Of a stretch of DNA of 64,000 nucleotides, positions 48,310 to 58,744 are shown one piece after another. Each line of letters begins with the position of its first letter. Position 1 is the first letter of the stretch. The stretch is from Motilibacter rhizosphaerae. Its GTDB lineage: Bacteria; Actinomycetota; Actinomycetes; Motilibacterales; Motilibacteraceae. The stretch covers positions 620,001 to 684,000 of the forward strand of contig NZ_SGXD01000002.1 of the NCBI RefSeq assembly GCF_004216915.1. Direction: 5' to 3'. Under the pieces are notes generated by a model. It saw only the letters and a list, made by a program, of their open reading frames with translations, did not search any database and was not told the origin of the DNA. Position numbers and translations under genes: made by a program.

Positions 48310-49022
48310 GCCAGCGCCGCCTTCTGCAGCTCGGCCAGCTCGAGGTTGCCCACGGCGGCGAGGTCGAGCAGCGCGTCGAGCTCGGCCTTGCTGAACGGCG
48401 CGCCCTCCGCAGTGCCCTGCACCTCGACGAAGAGCCCGCTGCCGGTCATGACGACGTTCATGTCGGTGCCGGCCTTGACGTCCTCGTCGTAGCAGAGGTC
48501 CAGCCGGGCCTCGCCGTCGATCACGCCCACGCTCACCGCGCTCACGCTGTCCTTGAGCGGCTCGCCGTGGAGGGCCTTGCGACCGCGCAGGCAGGTGACC
48601 GCGTCGGCCAGGGCGACGTACGCGCCGGTGATCGCTGCGGTGCGCGTGCCGCCGTCGGCCTGCAGCACGTCGCAGTCGAGCACGATGGTGTTCTCCCCCA
48701 GCGCCTTCTCGTCCACGACCGCGCGGATGCTGCGGCCGATGAGGCGGGAGATCTCGTGCGTGCGGCCGCCGATCTTGCCCTTGACGGACTCGCGGTCGCT
48801 GCGGGTGTTGGTCGCCCGGGGGAGCATGGCGTACTCCGCCGTGACCCAGCCGAGCCCGCTGCCCTTGCGCCAGCGCGGGACGCCCTCCGTGACGCTCGCG
48901 TTGCAGAGCACGCGGGTGCGGCCGAACTCCACGAGCACGCTGCCCTCGGCGTGCTCCGTCCAGCCGCGGGTGAACGTGACGGGGCGGAGGTCGGACGCGG
49001 TGCGTCCGTCAGGGCGTGCCAT
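48306..49022 (-). CDS. rph: Ribonuclease PH
   Basis: A 238-residue RNase PH with the full family core: [72 protein letters not shown], and [26 protein letters not shown] with the phosphate-site residues. It trims tRNA 3' ends phosphorolytically. Its stop overlaps the rdgB start (ATGA). Part of the mycobacteria-like rph-rdgB pair. Confidence 0.97.
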   Translation of the reverse strand: MARPDGRTASDLRPVTFTRGWTEHAEGSVLVEFGRTRVLCNASVTEGVPRWRKGSGLGWVTAEYAMLPRATNTRSDRESVKGKIGGRTHEISRLIGRSIRAVVDEKALGENTIVLDCDVLQADGGTRTAAITGAYVALADAVTCLRGRKALHGEPLKDSVSAVSVGVIDGEARLDLCYDEDVKAGTDMNVVMTGSGLFVEVQGTAEGAPFSKAELDALLDLAAVGNLELAELQKAALA

Positions 49023-49032
49023 GCGCCCGAGC

Positions 49033-49761
49033 CTATCCGGCGGTCTCGACCACGAGTCCGCTGCGGGCCAGCACGACCTGGCCGCCGAACGCCGCCTCCG
49101 CCTGCTCGAGCTGCTGCTCGGGCTCGACCCAGGTGGGGATGTGCGTCAGGACCAGGCCCCGCACGCCGGCCTCCCGTGCCAGCGCGCCGGCCTCGGCGCC
49201 GCTGAGGTGGACCCCCGAGCCGTCAGCCGGTGCGGCCGCCTCCGCGAGCAGGAGGTCCGCCCCCTGCGCGAGCGCGAGGACCTCGTCCGAGACCGCGGTG
49301 TCGCCGGTGTAGACCAGCGTCGTCCCAGCGTGCTCCAGCCGGATCGCGTACGACTCCCCCGGGTGGTGCGCGCGTGCCGTGCGCACGACCACCTCGCCGA
49401 CGTCGCGGAAGGGACCGAAGGCGAAGGAGGACAAGGGTTCCTGGCGCTCCACGGCGTACGCGCGCTCCAGGCGGTCCTGCGTGCCCGAGGGGCCGAGCAC
49501 CGGGAGCGGCGCGGATCGGCCGGCGCCGCCGTAGCGCTGGGCGACGTGCCACGCGCAGAGGTCGAGGCAGTGGTCGGGGTGCAGGTGGCTCAGCAGGACC
49601 GCATCGACGGCGCGCAGGTCCACGAGCCCCTGCAGCGGCGCCAGGGCACCCGGCCCGCAGTCGAGCACGAGCGTCGTCGCGCCGGCGCGGACGAGGTAGC
49701 AGCTGGCGGCGCCGTCGCGCCCGGGACCGGACCCCGAGCAGCCGGCGACGGCGAGCTCCAC
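49033..49761 (-). CDS. Metallo-beta-lactamase-fold hydrolase, Rv1339-type cyclic nucleotide phosphodiesterase
   Basis: A 242-residue metallo-hydrolase starting at GTG 49761 right after the murI stop. The metal motif is [13 protein letters not shown]; downstream ligands are seen in [28 protein letters not shown] and LTHIPTW. The position (murI - this gene - rph) and the HxHxDHCLDL variant match Mycobacterium tuberculosis Rv1339, reported to hydrolyse cAMP. The function is assigned from family and synteny. Confidence 0.92.
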   Translation of the reverse strand: MELAVAGCSGSGPGRDGAASCYLVRAGATTLVLDCGPGALAPLQGLVDLRAVDAVLLSHLHPDHCLDLCAWHVAQRYGGAGRSAPLPVLGPSGTQDRLERAYAVERQEPLSSFAFGPFRDVGEVVVRTARAHHPGESYAIRLEHAGTTLVYTGDTAVSDEVLALAQGADLLLAEAAAPADGSGVHLSGAEAGALAREAGVRGLVLTHIPTWVEPEQQLEQAEAAFGGQVVLARSGLVVETAG

Positions 49762-50544
49762 CTACGCGACCTCGATCTCCGGACCGAGGAAGCGCCTGCC
49801 CAGCTGCGTGAACAGGCTCGCGTCGCCCGTGGCGAGGAACGTGTGGCGTGGTGCAGGCAGTGCGGGATCGCGCAGGAGTCCCTTGTCCGACAGGACGCGG
49901 TAGACGTCGCGCGCGGTCTCGTCGGCGGAGTTGACCAGGGTGACGTTCTCGCCCACGACGTACTGGACGGCACCCGCGAGCAGCGGGTAGTGCGTGCAGC
50001 CCAGCACGATCGTGTCCACGCCCGTCGCCACCATGTCGTCGAGGTAGTCGTGGGCGACCTCGACGACCTCGGGCCCGCTCGTGATGCCCGCCTCGACCAG
50101 CTCGACGAAGCGCGGGCAGGCCTGCGTGAAGATCTTCAGGTGCGGCGCCGCCGCGAAGGCGTCCTCGTAGGCCCCGCTCGTGATCGTCGCGCGCGTCCCG
50201 ATGACGCCGACGTGACCGTTGCGGGTGGTCGCCACCGCGCGGCGCACCGCAGGCCGGATCACCTCGACCACCGGGATCGGGTAGCGCTCGCGGGCGTCGG
50301 CGAGCATCGCCGAGCTGGCGCTGTTGCAGGCGATGACGAGCGCCTTGATCCCCCGCTCGACGAGGTCGTCGACCACCTCGAGGGCGTAGCGGCGGACGTC
50401 GGCGAGCGGCTTGGGGCCGTACGGCTGGCGGGCGGTGTCGGCCATGTAGAGCACCTGCTCGTGCGGCAGGCTGTCGAGCACGGCACGCGCGACGGTGAGC
50501 CCTCCCACGCCGGAGTCGAAGATGCCGATCGGTGCGTCCGCCAC
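49762..50544 (-). CDS. murI: Glutamate racemase
   Basis: A 260-residue racemase starting at GTG 50544: [44 protein letters not shown], the first catalytic Cys in [13 protein letters not shown] and the second in [15 protein letters not shown]. It makes D-glutamate for peptidoglycan. The stop is directly followed by the start of the Rv1339-like gene. In mycobacteria a rhomboid-type gene lies between murI and cysM. Here that place is taken by a hairpin-bracketed AbiEi/DUF559 gene on the opposite strand. Confidence 0.97.
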   Translation of the reverse strand: MADAPIGIFDSGVGGLTVARAVLDSLPHEQVLYMADTARQPYGPKPLADVRRYALEVVDDLVERGIKALVIACNSASSAMLADARERYPIPVVEVIRPAVRRAVATTRNGHVGVIGTRATITSGAYEDAFAAAPHLKIFTQACPRFVELVEAGITSGPEVVEVAHDYLDDMVATGVDTIVLGCTHYPLLAGAVQYVVGENVTLVNSADETARDVYRVLSDKGLLRDPALPAPRHTFLATGDASLFTQLGRRFLGPEIEVA

Positions 50545-50579
50545 GCGCCCCAGCGTACGGGGCGGGTCACGCCACCCCG

Positions 50580-50644
50580 GGTACCCAACGTTGTGTCGCT
50601 GGTGCGGGGTCATAGCGCGAACCAGGCACACGACGTTGGGTACC
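50580..50644. repeat. Hairpin element, left copy (flanks AbiEi/DUF559 gene)
   Basis: GGTACCCAACGT (50580-50591) and ACGTTGGGTACC (50633-50644) are perfect arms; pairing continues inward (9 of 12) to a 17-nt loop. The loop and inner arm share GTGCGG..TATG/CATAG.CGCGAACCAGG with the second copy at 51620-51676, in the same orientation. Confidence 0.85.
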
Positions 50645-50718
50645 GCGCGAGGGGGGCGTCATCCACAGGCTGCGTCGGGAGGCAGCACCAGCCTCGGCTC
50701 GTGCGGCACGGTGCTCGG

Positions 50719-51651
50719 GTGCAGGAGTGGGAACAGCTCGCTGAGCGCCAGGACGGGATCATCACCCTCGAGCAGGCGCTCACCCACGGGCACTCCCGGG
50801 ACACTGTGCGCTGGCGCCTCACCAGCGGCCGTTGGCGCGAGGTCCACCCCCGCACGTACGCCGTGCACACGGGCCCGCTCCTCGAGCGCTCCGCGTGGTG
50901 GGCAGCAGTCCTCGGCGCCGGTGAGGGCGCGGTGCTGAGCCACGCGTCGGCTGCGGCACTGTGGGGATTGGGCGCCGGGCCTCCGGAGATCTCGGTCACC
51001 GTGCCGTACGAGCGGAAGGCGCCGCGGCTGCGCGGAGTGCGCGTGTTCCGCTCGCGCCACGTCGAGGACCGGCGGGACCACCGCGCGTTCCTCCCGTGCA
51101 CCCGGGTCGAGGCGACCGTCCTGGACGTCGCCGTCGCGAGCCGCACGCCCCTGGCCGGGCTGGCCCTGGTGGCGAGGGCGGTCCAGCGCGGACGTACGCG
51201 GCCAGACCTCCTGCTGCAGGAGCTGGACGCGCGGCACAAGGTGCGTCACCGAGCGGCGCTCGCAGCAGTGCTGCTCGACGTCACGGCAGGCGCGCACTCG
51301 GGGCTCGAGGCGGCGTACCTCCACCTGGAGCGGGCCCACGGCCTCCCGGACCCGGAGCGCCAGGCACCGGGCGCGGGTCCGGGCGGCCGCGTCTTCCGGG
51401 ACGCGCTCTACCGGGAGCAGGGGGTCGCGGTGGAACTCGACGGCCGCGCGTTCCACGCCGACGCCGACACGCGCTTCCGCGACATGGCTCGGGACAACGC
51501 CGCTGCTGTGGAGGGGCTCGTCACGCTGCGCTTCGGGTACCTCGACGTCCTCGGTGAGCCGTGCCGTGTGGCCCGTCAGGTCGCGCGGGTGCTGCGCGAC
51601 CGCGGCTGGCAAGGAAGTCCCCGACGTTGTGGCCCTCAGTGCGGACTATGA
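50719..51651 (+). CDS. AbiEi-antitoxin-domain / DUF559 (Vsr-like nuclease fold) protein
   Basis: A protein of about 310 residues. The N-terminus is the AbiEi winged-helix 'antitoxin' type (EQLAERQDGIITLEQALTHGHSRDTVRWRLTSGRWREVHPRTYAVH). The middle is the usual WAAVLGAGEGAVLSHASAAALWGL and VRVFRSRHV stretch. The C-terminus resembles a DUF559/restriction-endonuclease-like fold (REQGVAVELDGRAFH, then RFRDMARDNAAAVEGLVTLRFGYLDVLGEPC). GTG 50719 is used; GTG 50701 is also open, and neither has a clear ribosome site. Its last codons run into the right hairpin element. No toxin partner (AbiEii) is adjacent, so a conventional toxin-antitoxin role is doubtful. Confidence 0.85.
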   Translation: MQEWEQLAERQDGIITLEQALTHGHSRDTVRWRLTSGRWREVHPRTYAVHTGPLLERSAWWAAVLGAGEGAVLSHASAAALWGLGAGPPEISVTVPYERKAPRLRGVRVFRSRHVEDRRDHRAFLPCTRVEATVLDVAVASRTPLAGLALVARAVQRGRTRPDLLLQELDARHKVRHRAALAAVLLDVTAGAHSGLEAAYLHLERAHGLPDPERQAPGAGPGGRVFRDALYREQGVAVELDGRAFHADADTRFRDMARDNAAAVEGLVTLRFGYLDVLGEPCRVARQVARVLRDRGWQGSPRRCGPQCGL

Positions 51652-51676
51652 CGCGAACCAGGGCCACAACGTTGGG
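51620..51676. repeat. Hairpin element, right copy (flanks AbiEi/DUF559 gene)
   Basis: CCCGACGTTGTGGCCCT (51620-51636) pairs with AGGGCCACAACGTTGGG (51660-51676), 16 of 17, with a 23-nt loop containing GTGCGGACTATGACGCGAACC. It overlaps the last 11 codons of the AbiEi/DUF559 gene. Its outer ACGTTG and its loop match the left copy at 50580. Confidence 0.85.
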
Positions 51677-51685
51677 AACCAGGAC

Positions 51686-53414
<1,729 letters not shown>

Positions 53415-53425
53415 GGCCCGACCCT

Positions 53426-53462
53426 AGCCCAGCAGATCCAGCCCAGCAGACCTAGCCCAGCG
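53426..53462. repeat. Short tandem repeat AGCCCAGCAGAYCY
   Basis: Two full 14-bp units (53426-53439, 53440-53453) and a partial third (53454-53462) lie between mec and the DUF2017 stop, which the repeat covers. Probably slippage. Confidence 0.7.
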
Positions 53463-54006
53463 CCCTGACCAGCAGCTCCTGGACGTCGGTGAGGAACTCG
53501 TAGACGGCGTACGCGTACTGGCGCGGGTCGTCGGGGGACAACCGGGACGCCGTGGCCTCCCAGTCCTCGTCGACGCCGAGCCGGGTGCCGAGCGCCAGCC
53601 GCGCGTCGTTGAGCGCGCCGAGCCAGGCGAGCACGACGTCGTGGCGCAGCCGCAGCGGGCCGCGCGGCTCCTCCCCCTCGGCCGGCAGCGACGCGAGCGC
53701 GGTGCTCGCCGCCGTCCGCTTGCGCTCGCGCAGCCCGAGCTCGGTGTAGCGCCGGAAGTCGCCGGACGCCTCCGGGTCGTCGGGGTACGCGTCGGGCAGC
53801 AGCCGCCGCAGCGCCGGGTCCTCGGGCGGTGCGGTGCTGACGCCGATGGCGAGCGCCGCGGAGAGCGGGTCGCTCGGCGGCGGCCCCTCCTCCGGCTCGA
53901 GCAGGTCGAGCATCTCGGTGAGCACGCCGCGCAGCACGGAGACGGCGGCGGGCTCGAGGTCGAGCTCCACGGTGCCGTCGCGGCGACGGCGGACGGGCCC
54001 GCTCAC
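53452..54006 (-). CDS. DUF2017 family protein
   Basis: A 184-residue helical protein starting at GTG 54006, overlapping the clpS stop (GTGA). Typical segments are the start [67 protein letters not shown], and the end [25 protein letters not shown]. It is conserved between clpS and mec in actinomycetes (Rv1332 position). Its biochemical function is unknown; coupling with clpS suggests a link to regulated proteolysis (inference). Confidence 0.93.
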   Translation of the reverse strand: MSGPVRRRRDGTVELDLEPAAVSVLRGVLTEMLDLLEPEEGPPPSDPLSAALAIGVSTAPPEDPALRRLLPDAYPDDPEASGDFRRYTELGLRERKRTAASTALASLPAEGEEPRGPLRLRHDVVLAWLGALNDARLALGTRLGVDEDWEATASRLSPDDPRQYAYAVYEFLTDVQELLVRALG

Positions 54007-54308
54007 GTGTCCTTCTGCAGCGTCGCCCAGAGGCCGTAGCCGTGCATGGCCTCCACGTCGCGCTCCATCTCCTCGCGGGTGCCGGTCGAGACGACCGCGC
54101 GCCCCTTCTGGTGGACGTCGAGCATGAGCTCGGTGGCCTTCTCCTTGGAGTAGCCGAAGTGCTCCTGGAACACCCAGGTGACGTAGCTCATGAGGTTGAC
54201 CGGGTCGTTCCAGACCAGGGTGATCCAGGGCACGTCGGGCGCGAGCGCGTAGTCCTCGACGGGGTCGGGCGCGACCCGCTCCGGAGCCTCGACGGGCGCG
54301 CTGGACAC
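54003..54308 (-). CDS. clpS: ATP-dependent Clp protease adaptor ClpS
   Basis: A 101-residue adaptor starting at GTG 54308, with a flexible N-terminal tail of about 25 residues and the ClpS core. [73 protein letters not shown] contains the N-degron pocket residues (ND...M...H). It delivers N-end-rule substrates to ClpAP/ClpCP. It is divergent from pncB with 48 bp between starts. Confidence 0.97.
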   Translation of the reverse strand: MSSAPVEAPERVAPDPVEDYALAPDVPWITLVWNDPVNLMSYVTWVFQEHFGYSKEKATELMLDVHQKGRAVVSTGTREEMERDVEAMHGYGLWATLQKDT

Positions 54309-54356
54309 GCCACCACCCTAGACGTGCCGGGGGCGGGGGCTGGCTAGGGTGCGCGC

Positions 54357-55643
54357 ATGAGCGGATCGTCCACCGGCCTGCTGACCGACCAGTACGAGTT
54401 CACGATGCTCGAGGCGGCCCTGCGCTCCGGCGCCGCGGAGCGCCGGTCGGTGTTCGAGGTGTTCGCGCGCCGGCTCCCCGAGGGCCGCCGCTACGGCGTC
54501 GTCGCGGGTACGGGCCGGCTGCTCCACGCCCTGGCGGAGTTCCGGTTCGGCGACGACGAGCTCGCCGTGCTGCAGCGCGCCGGCATCGACCGGCGCACGC
54601 TCGACTGGCTCGCGGCGTACCGGTTCACGGGCGACGTCGACGGCTACGCCGAGGGCGAGGCGTTCTTCCCGGGCTCGCCGATCCTCGTGGTGGAGGGCAC
54701 CTTCGCGGAGGCCGTGCTGCTCGAGACGCTGGCTCTCTCGATCCTCAACTTCGACTGCGCGGTCGCGAGCGCGGCGAGCCGGATGACCTGCGCGAGCAGC
54801 GGGCGGCCGTGCATCGAGATGGGCTCGCGGCGGGCCAACGAGCAGGCGGCCGTGGCGGCGGCGCGGGCGGCGTACGTCGCGGGCTTCGCGGCCACCTCCA
54901 ACCTCGAGGCCGCGCGCCGCTACGCCATCCCCTCGACGGGCACGAGCGCGCACGCGTTCACGCTGCTCCACGACTCCGAGCAGGAGGCGTTCGCCGCGCA
55001 GGTGGCCGCGCTCGGGCCCGGGACGACGCTGCTCGTCGACACGTACGACGTCGAGCAGGGGGTGCGCAACGCGGTCGCGGTCGCCGGCCGGGCGCTGGGT
55101 GCGGTGCGGCTCGACTCCGGCGACCTCGTCGCTCAGGCGCACGACACCCGGCGGCTGCTGGACTCCCTCGGCAACGACGAGACGCGGATCATCGTGACGA
55201 GCGACCTCGACGAGTACGCCATCGCCGGTCTCGCCGCCGCCCCCGTCGACGGGTACGGCGTGGGCACCTCGCTCGTCACCGGCAGCGGCGCGCCGACCGC
55301 GGGCCTGGTCTACAAGCTCGTGGCACGGGAGTCCACGTCCGGTGGGGAGCTCGTGCCCGTCGAGAAGCGCTCCGTGGGCAAGGCGTCGCACGGGGGGCGC
55401 AAGTGGGCCGTCCGCCGCTACGAGGGCGGCACCGCGGCGGAGGAGGTCGTCGGCCGGGTGGCCGACGGTGAGCCCGTCGAGGGCCGGCAGATGCTCGTGC
55501 CCCTCGTCCGCGGCGGCGAGGTGGTGGGCGCCGAGCCGGTCGAGGCCGCGCGCGAGCGCCACGGCCGCTCGCGCGGCGAGCTCCCGCCCGCCGCGCGCCA
55601 GCTGTCCAAGGGCGAGCCCGTGGTCCCGACGACCTACCTCTAG
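54357..55643 (+). CDS. pncB: Nicotinate phosphoribosyltransferase
   Basis: A 428-residue NAPRTase: GLLTDQYEFTMLEAALRSG at the N-terminus, RRANEQAAVAAARAAYVAGFAATSNLEAARRYAIPSTGTSAHAF with the phosphorylated-His region, VRLDSGDLVAQAHDTRRLLDS and VDGYGVGTSLVTGSGAP for phosphate and PRPP binding, and SVGKASHGGRKWAVRRYE. It converts nicotinate and PRPP to nicotinate mononucleotide in NAD salvage. The clpS-pncB divergent pair is the usual actinobacterial arrangement. Confidence 0.97.
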   Translation: MSGSSTGLLTDQYEFTMLEAALRSGAAERRSVFEVFARRLPEGRRYGVVAGTGRLLHALAEFRFGDDELAVLQRAGIDRRTLDWLAAYRFTGDVDGYAEGEAFFPGSPILVVEGTFAEAVLLETLALSILNFDCAVASAASRMTCASSGRPCIEMGSRRANEQAAVAAARAAYVAGFAATSNLEAARRYAIPSTGTSAHAFTLLHDSEQEAFAAQVAALGPGTTLLVDTYDVEQGVRNAVAVAGRALGAVRLDSGDLVAQAHDTRRLLDSLGNDETRIIVTSDLDEYAIAGLAAAPVDGYGVGTSLVTGSGAPTAGLVYKLVARESTSGGELVPVEKRSVGKASHGGRKWAVRRYEGGTAAEEVVGRVADGEPVEGRQMLVPLVRGGEVVGAEPVEAARERHGRSRGELPPAARQLSKGEPVVPTTYL

Positions 55644-55655
55644 CCGGCAGCCCGG

Positions 55656-56009
55656 CTAGCGCACCTTCAGCGGGTCGTGCCCGAGCGACATCAGCCAGTG
55701 GCGCTTCGCGCCGTCGGTGAGGTCGATCGTCGCGTCGGTGTCGCCGTCGGGGTAGGCCCCGCGGATCTGCTCGACGACCGTCCGCATCGTGTCGACGTCG
55801 TCGTCGGTGAGGTCGGTCTTGCGCTTGGAGAGCACGGCCGCGACGGAGTCGCCCAGCGCGCCCTCCTGCCCGGGCAGCGCCTCGCCCTCCTCGCCCGCGG
55901 CGTCGCTGCGCAGGAACTCCCGCAGCTCGCGGGAGTCCATCGTCACCAGGTCGTGGAACTCCTGCCACAGCGCGTCGAGCTCCGGGCCCTTGTCCTCGTT
56001 CTGCACCAT
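55656..56009 (-). CDS. DUF3140 family protein
   Basis: A 117-residue acidic, helical protein. ATG 56009 has AAGGAG about 6 nt upstream. The segments LDALWQEFHDLVTMDSRELREFLRS and SKRKTDLTDDDVDTMRTVVEQIRGAYPDG, together with the end RHWLMSLGHDPLK, are the DUF3140 pattern. No function is established; the acidic 'DDVDTMRKVV' helix looks like a DNA- or protein-binding scaffold. It is divergent from gabT with 104 bp between starts. Confidence 0.88.
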   Translation of the reverse strand: MVQNEDKGPELDALWQEFHDLVTMDSRELREFLRSDAAGEEGEALPGQEGALGDSVAAVLSKRKTDLTDDDVDTMRTVVEQIRGAYPDGDTDATIDLTDGAKRHWLMSLGHDPLKVR

Positions 56010-56113
56010 GGTCTGCTCCTTCCCGCGACCGCCGATGATCACGCGAGGGATTCCCGCCCGTCGGAGGGCCGGCGACGTTGCTTCCGTCGCGGCGTACGGG
56101 CATGCTCGGGGGC

Positions 56114-57463
56114 ATGACCGAGGCTCCCGCGCTGCCCCCCACCCGCCTGCCGCAGGAGCGGCGCACCGTCACCGACCTGCCCGGCCCGGTGTCGCAGCAG
56201 CTGGCGGCCCGACGGGCGGCCGCGGTCACGGCGGCGGTCGGCTCGACGATGCCCGTCTACGCCGCGGACGCCGACGGCGGCGTGGTGGTCGACGTGGACG
56301 GCAACAGCCTCATCGACCTCGGGTCCGGCATCGCGGTCACGAGCGTCGGCAACGCGAGCCCCGCGGTCGTCGCCGCCGTGCAGGAGCAGGTGGCCCGCTT
56401 CACGCACACCTGCTTCATGATCACCCCGTACGAGGGCTACGTCGCCGTCTGCGAGAAGCTCAACGAGCTGACGCCGGGCAGCTTCGAGAAGCGCTCCGCG
56501 CTGTTCAACTCGGGCGCGGAGGCGGTGGAGAACGCCGTCAAGGTCGCGCGCAAGGCGACGGGGCGCTCCGCGGTCGCGGTCGTGGACCACGCGTACCACG
56601 GCCGCACCAACCTCACGATGGCGCTGACGGCCAAGAACACGCCGTACAAGAACGGGTTCGGCCCGTTCGCCGGCGAGATCTACCGCGTGCCCACGTCGTA
56701 CCCGTTCCGCGACCCGGAGGGCATGACCGGCGAGGAGGCCGCGGCCCGCGCGACCCGCCAGCTCGAGGTGCAGGTCGGCGCAGGCAACGTCGCCGCGGTC
56801 CTCATCGAGCCCATCCAGGGCGAGGGCGGGTTCATCGAGCCCGCGCCGGGCTTCCTGCGCGCCCTCGCCCAGTGGTGCGCGGACAACGGCGCGCTGTTCA
56901 TCGCCGACGAGGTGCAGACCGGGTTCTGCCGCACCGGCAGCTGGTTCGCCGCCGAGCACGACGGCGTCGAGCCCGACATCGTCGTCACGGCGAAGGGCAT
57001 CGCCGGCGGCCTGCCGCTCGCCGGCATCACCGGTCGCGCCGAGCTGCTGGACGCCGTGCACAAGGGCGGGCTCGGCGGCACCTACGGCGGCAACCCCGTC
57101 GCCTGCGCCGCCGGCCTCGCGAGCATCGAGACCATGGCCCAGTACGACCTGGCCGCTCGCGCCCGCGGCATCGCCGAGCTCACCCTCCCCCGCCTGCGCG
57201 ACCTGCAGAAGCGCACCGACCGCATCGGCGACGTCCGCGGCCGGGGCGCGATGCTCGCGATGGAGCTGGTGCAGCCCGGCACCGACGAGCCCGACTCCGC
57301 CGCGGCCACCCGCATCTCCCAGGCGTGCCACGCCCAGGGCGTGATCGTGCTGACAGCAGGCAGCTTCTCCAACGTGATCCGGCTGCTGCCGCCGCTCGTC
57401 ATCGGCGAGGAGCTCCTCCTCGAGGGCCTGCAGGTCCTCGAGGAGGCCGTGCTCGCGCTCTGA
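56114..57463 (+). CDS. gabT: 4-aminobutyrate aminotransferase (GabT)
   Basis: A 449-residue class III aminotransferase: GVVVDVDGNSLIDLGSGIAVTSVGNASP, FNSGAEAVENAVKVARKATGR (phosphate-binding), HAYHGRTNLTMALT, EPIQGEGGFIEPAPGFL, PLP-binding Asp in LFIADEVQTGF and the PLP Lys in VTAKGIAGGLPLAGITG. It moves the amino group of GABA to 2-oxoglutarate, giving succinate semialdehyde. It probably completes the route begun by the PuuA/PuuD/aldehyde dehydrogenase genes at 14-22 kb, though it is 34 kb away. ATG 56102 is an alternative start. Confidence 0.93.
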   Translation: MTEAPALPPTRLPQERRTVTDLPGPVSQQLAARRAAAVTAAVGSTMPVYAADADGGVVVDVDGNSLIDLGSGIAVTSVGNASPAVVAAVQEQVARFTHTCFMITPYEGYVAVCEKLNELTPGSFEKRSALFNSGAEAVENAVKVARKATGRSAVAVVDHAYHGRTNLTMALTAKNTPYKNGFGPFAGEIYRVPTSYPFRDPEGMTGEEAAARATRQLEVQVGAGNVAAVLIEPIQGEGGFIEPAPGFLRALAQWCADNGALFIADEVQTGFCRTGSWFAAEHDGVEPDIVVTAKGIAGGLPLAGITGRAELLDAVHKGGLGGTYGGNPVACAAGLASIETMAQYDLAARARGIAELTLPRLRDLQKRTDRIGDVRGRGAMLAMELVQPGTDEPDSAAATRISQACHAQGVIVLTAGSFSNVIRLLPPLVIGEELLLEGLQVLEEAVLAL

Positions 57464-57471
57464 GCCGGGCG

Positions 57472-58170
57472 TCACGCGGCCGTCGGGTAGACCGATCGCA
57501 GGTCCGCTGAGGCGGCCGCCTTCGCCCGCACGCTCGCGTCGTCGACGAGCACCTCGAGCGCGTCGGCCGCGATGCCGTCCAGGGCCGCGCGCGCGACGTC
57601 GGCGGGGTCGTTCTTCGGGATGTCCCAGCCGGCCATCATGTCGGTGTCGACGGCGCCCATGTGCAGGGCGGTGACGAGCGTGCCCTGCCGGGCCAGCTCG
57701 AGCCGGATCCCGTTGGTCAGGCTCCACTCCGCGGCCTTCGCGACGCTGTACGCGCCGGAGCCGTCGTAGGACAGCCACGACAGCGCGGAGAGCACGTTGA
57801 GCACCGCGCCCCCGCCGTTCGCGGCGAGGACGGGTGCGAAGGCCCGCACCATCGACAGCGTGCCGAAGACGTGCGTCTCCAGCTCGAGCCGGATCGCGTC
57901 CAGCTCGCCGCTCACGAGGTTCTGGTACGTCGCGACCCCCGCGTTGTTGACGAGCAGCGACACGTCCTGCGCCGCCTCCGCCGCTGCGGCGACCGACGAG
58001 GGGTCGGTGATGTCGAGCTGCAGCACGCGCGCACCCGGCAGGTCGACCGCCTCGGGGCGGCGCGCGGTCGCGTACACCGTCGCTCCGCGCTCGAGCAGCT
58101 GGGCGGCGACGTGGCGGCCGATGCCGCGGTTGGCGCCGGTGACGAGCGCGACGGATCCCTTGATCTCCAT
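57472..58170 (-). CDS. SDR-family oxidoreductase under MerR control
   Basis: A 232-residue SDR: TGANRGIG, Arg-rich YATARRPEAV after the second strand (favours NADP), LQLDITD, NNAG, active-site Ser region LNVLSALSWLSYDGSGAYSVAKAA (Y and K), and HMGAVDTDM. It is divergent from a MerR regulator. Its promoter has the over-long 20-nt spacer typical of MerR-activated genes, with a palindrome in it. The substrate is unknown; induction by a small electrophile or drug is plausible. Confidence 0.93.
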   Translation of the reverse strand: MEIKGSVALVTGANRGIGRHVAAQLLERGATVYATARRPEAVDLPGARVLQLDITDPSSVAAAAEAAQDVSLLVNNAGVATYQNLVSGELDAIRLELETHVFGTLSMVRAFAPVLAANGGGAVLNVLSALSWLSYDGSGAYSVAKAAEWSLTNGIRLELARQGTLVTALHMGAVDTDMMAGWDIPKNDPADVARAALDGIAADALEVLVDDASVRAKAAASADLRSVYPTAA

Positions 58171-58223
58171 GACGTCCTCCTGCTGGACCTGCGGCCGGCC
58201 CCCTCGGCCGGCCCGCGCTCGCT

Positions 58224-58255
58224 ACGCTAGGAGTTGACGTTGGCGTCAAGGTCAA
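58224..58255 (-). promoter_or_regulatory. MerR-type promoter of SDR gene with 20-nt spacer and palindromic operator
   Basis: On the minus strand TTGACC (58255-58250) and TAGCGT (58229-58224) are 20 nt apart. Between them TTGACG-CCAA-CGTCAA (58249-58234) is a perfect 6-bp-arm palindrome. Over-long spacers with an operator in the spacer are the hallmark of MerR-activated promoters. The predicted start lies about 45 nt before ATG 58170. Confidence 0.75.
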
Positions 58256-58285
58256 GTGCTGGACGAGGAAGCCCCGGGAGGACCC

Positions 58286-58648
58286 GTGCGGATCGGTGAG
58301 GTCGCGGCAGCGGCGGGCGTGAGCACGCGGGCGCTGCGCTACTACGAGGAGCAGGGCCTGCTCACCTCGGTGCGCAGCACGAGCGGTCAGCGGCACTACG
58401 CCGAGGACGCCGTCGACCGGGTGCGCCTCATCCAGGCGCTCTACGCCGCTGGGCTGCCCAGCCGCACCATCCTCGAGCTGCTGCCCTGCGTCCACACGGG
58501 GATCGCGACCGAGGAGATGCTGCGCCGCCTCGAGGAGGAGCGCGACCGCATCGACGAGCGCGTGCGCGACCTGCTCACGACCCGCGCCCGGCTCGACGAC
58601 GTCGTGGCCACCGCGCGGCGGCACAGCGCCACCGCACAGTCAGCGTGA
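58286..58648 (+). CDS. MerR-family transcriptional regulator
   Basis: A 120-residue MerR protein. GTG 58286 is chosen because GGGAGG is 4 nt upstream and the DNA-binding domain starts at once: VRIGEVAAAAGVSTRALRYYEEQGLLTSVRSTSGQRHYAEDAVDRVRLIQALYAAGLPSRTILELLPC. A coiled-coil helix (LRRLEEERDRIDERVRDLLTTRARLDDVV) follows. There is one Cys and no metal-binding Cys pattern, so it is not a mercury or zinc sensor; a small hydrophobic effector is more likely. It is divergent from the SDR it probably controls. Confidence 0.94.
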   Translation: MRIGEVAAAAGVSTRALRYYEEQGLLTSVRSTSGQRHYAEDAVDRVRLIQALYAAGLPSRTILELLPCVHTGIATEEMLRRLEEERDRIDERVRDLLTTRARLDDVVATARRHSATAQSA

Positions 58649-58676
58649 TCCGGTCGGAGTGATCCAGCCGGCATGA

Positions 58677-58709
58677 GGCCGTGCCCGGGCAGGTCGCCCG
58701 GGCACGGCC
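58677..58709. terminator. Bidirectional terminator hairpin
   Basis: GGCCGTGCCCGGGC (58677-58690) and GCCCGGGCACGGCC (58696-58709) are perfect 14-bp arms with loop AGGTC. It lies between the convergent merR-type and chitinase genes, where it can stop both. Confidence 0.88.
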
Positions 58710-58744
58710 CCGTGCTCAGTGCTCAGAGCTCAGTGCACCCGTGC

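Noticed and set aside
50719-51651. A classical AbiE toxin-antitoxin pair
   Set aside because: Only the AbiEi-type N-terminal domain is present, fused to a nuclease-like domain. No AbiEii nucleotidyltransferase gene is adjacent.
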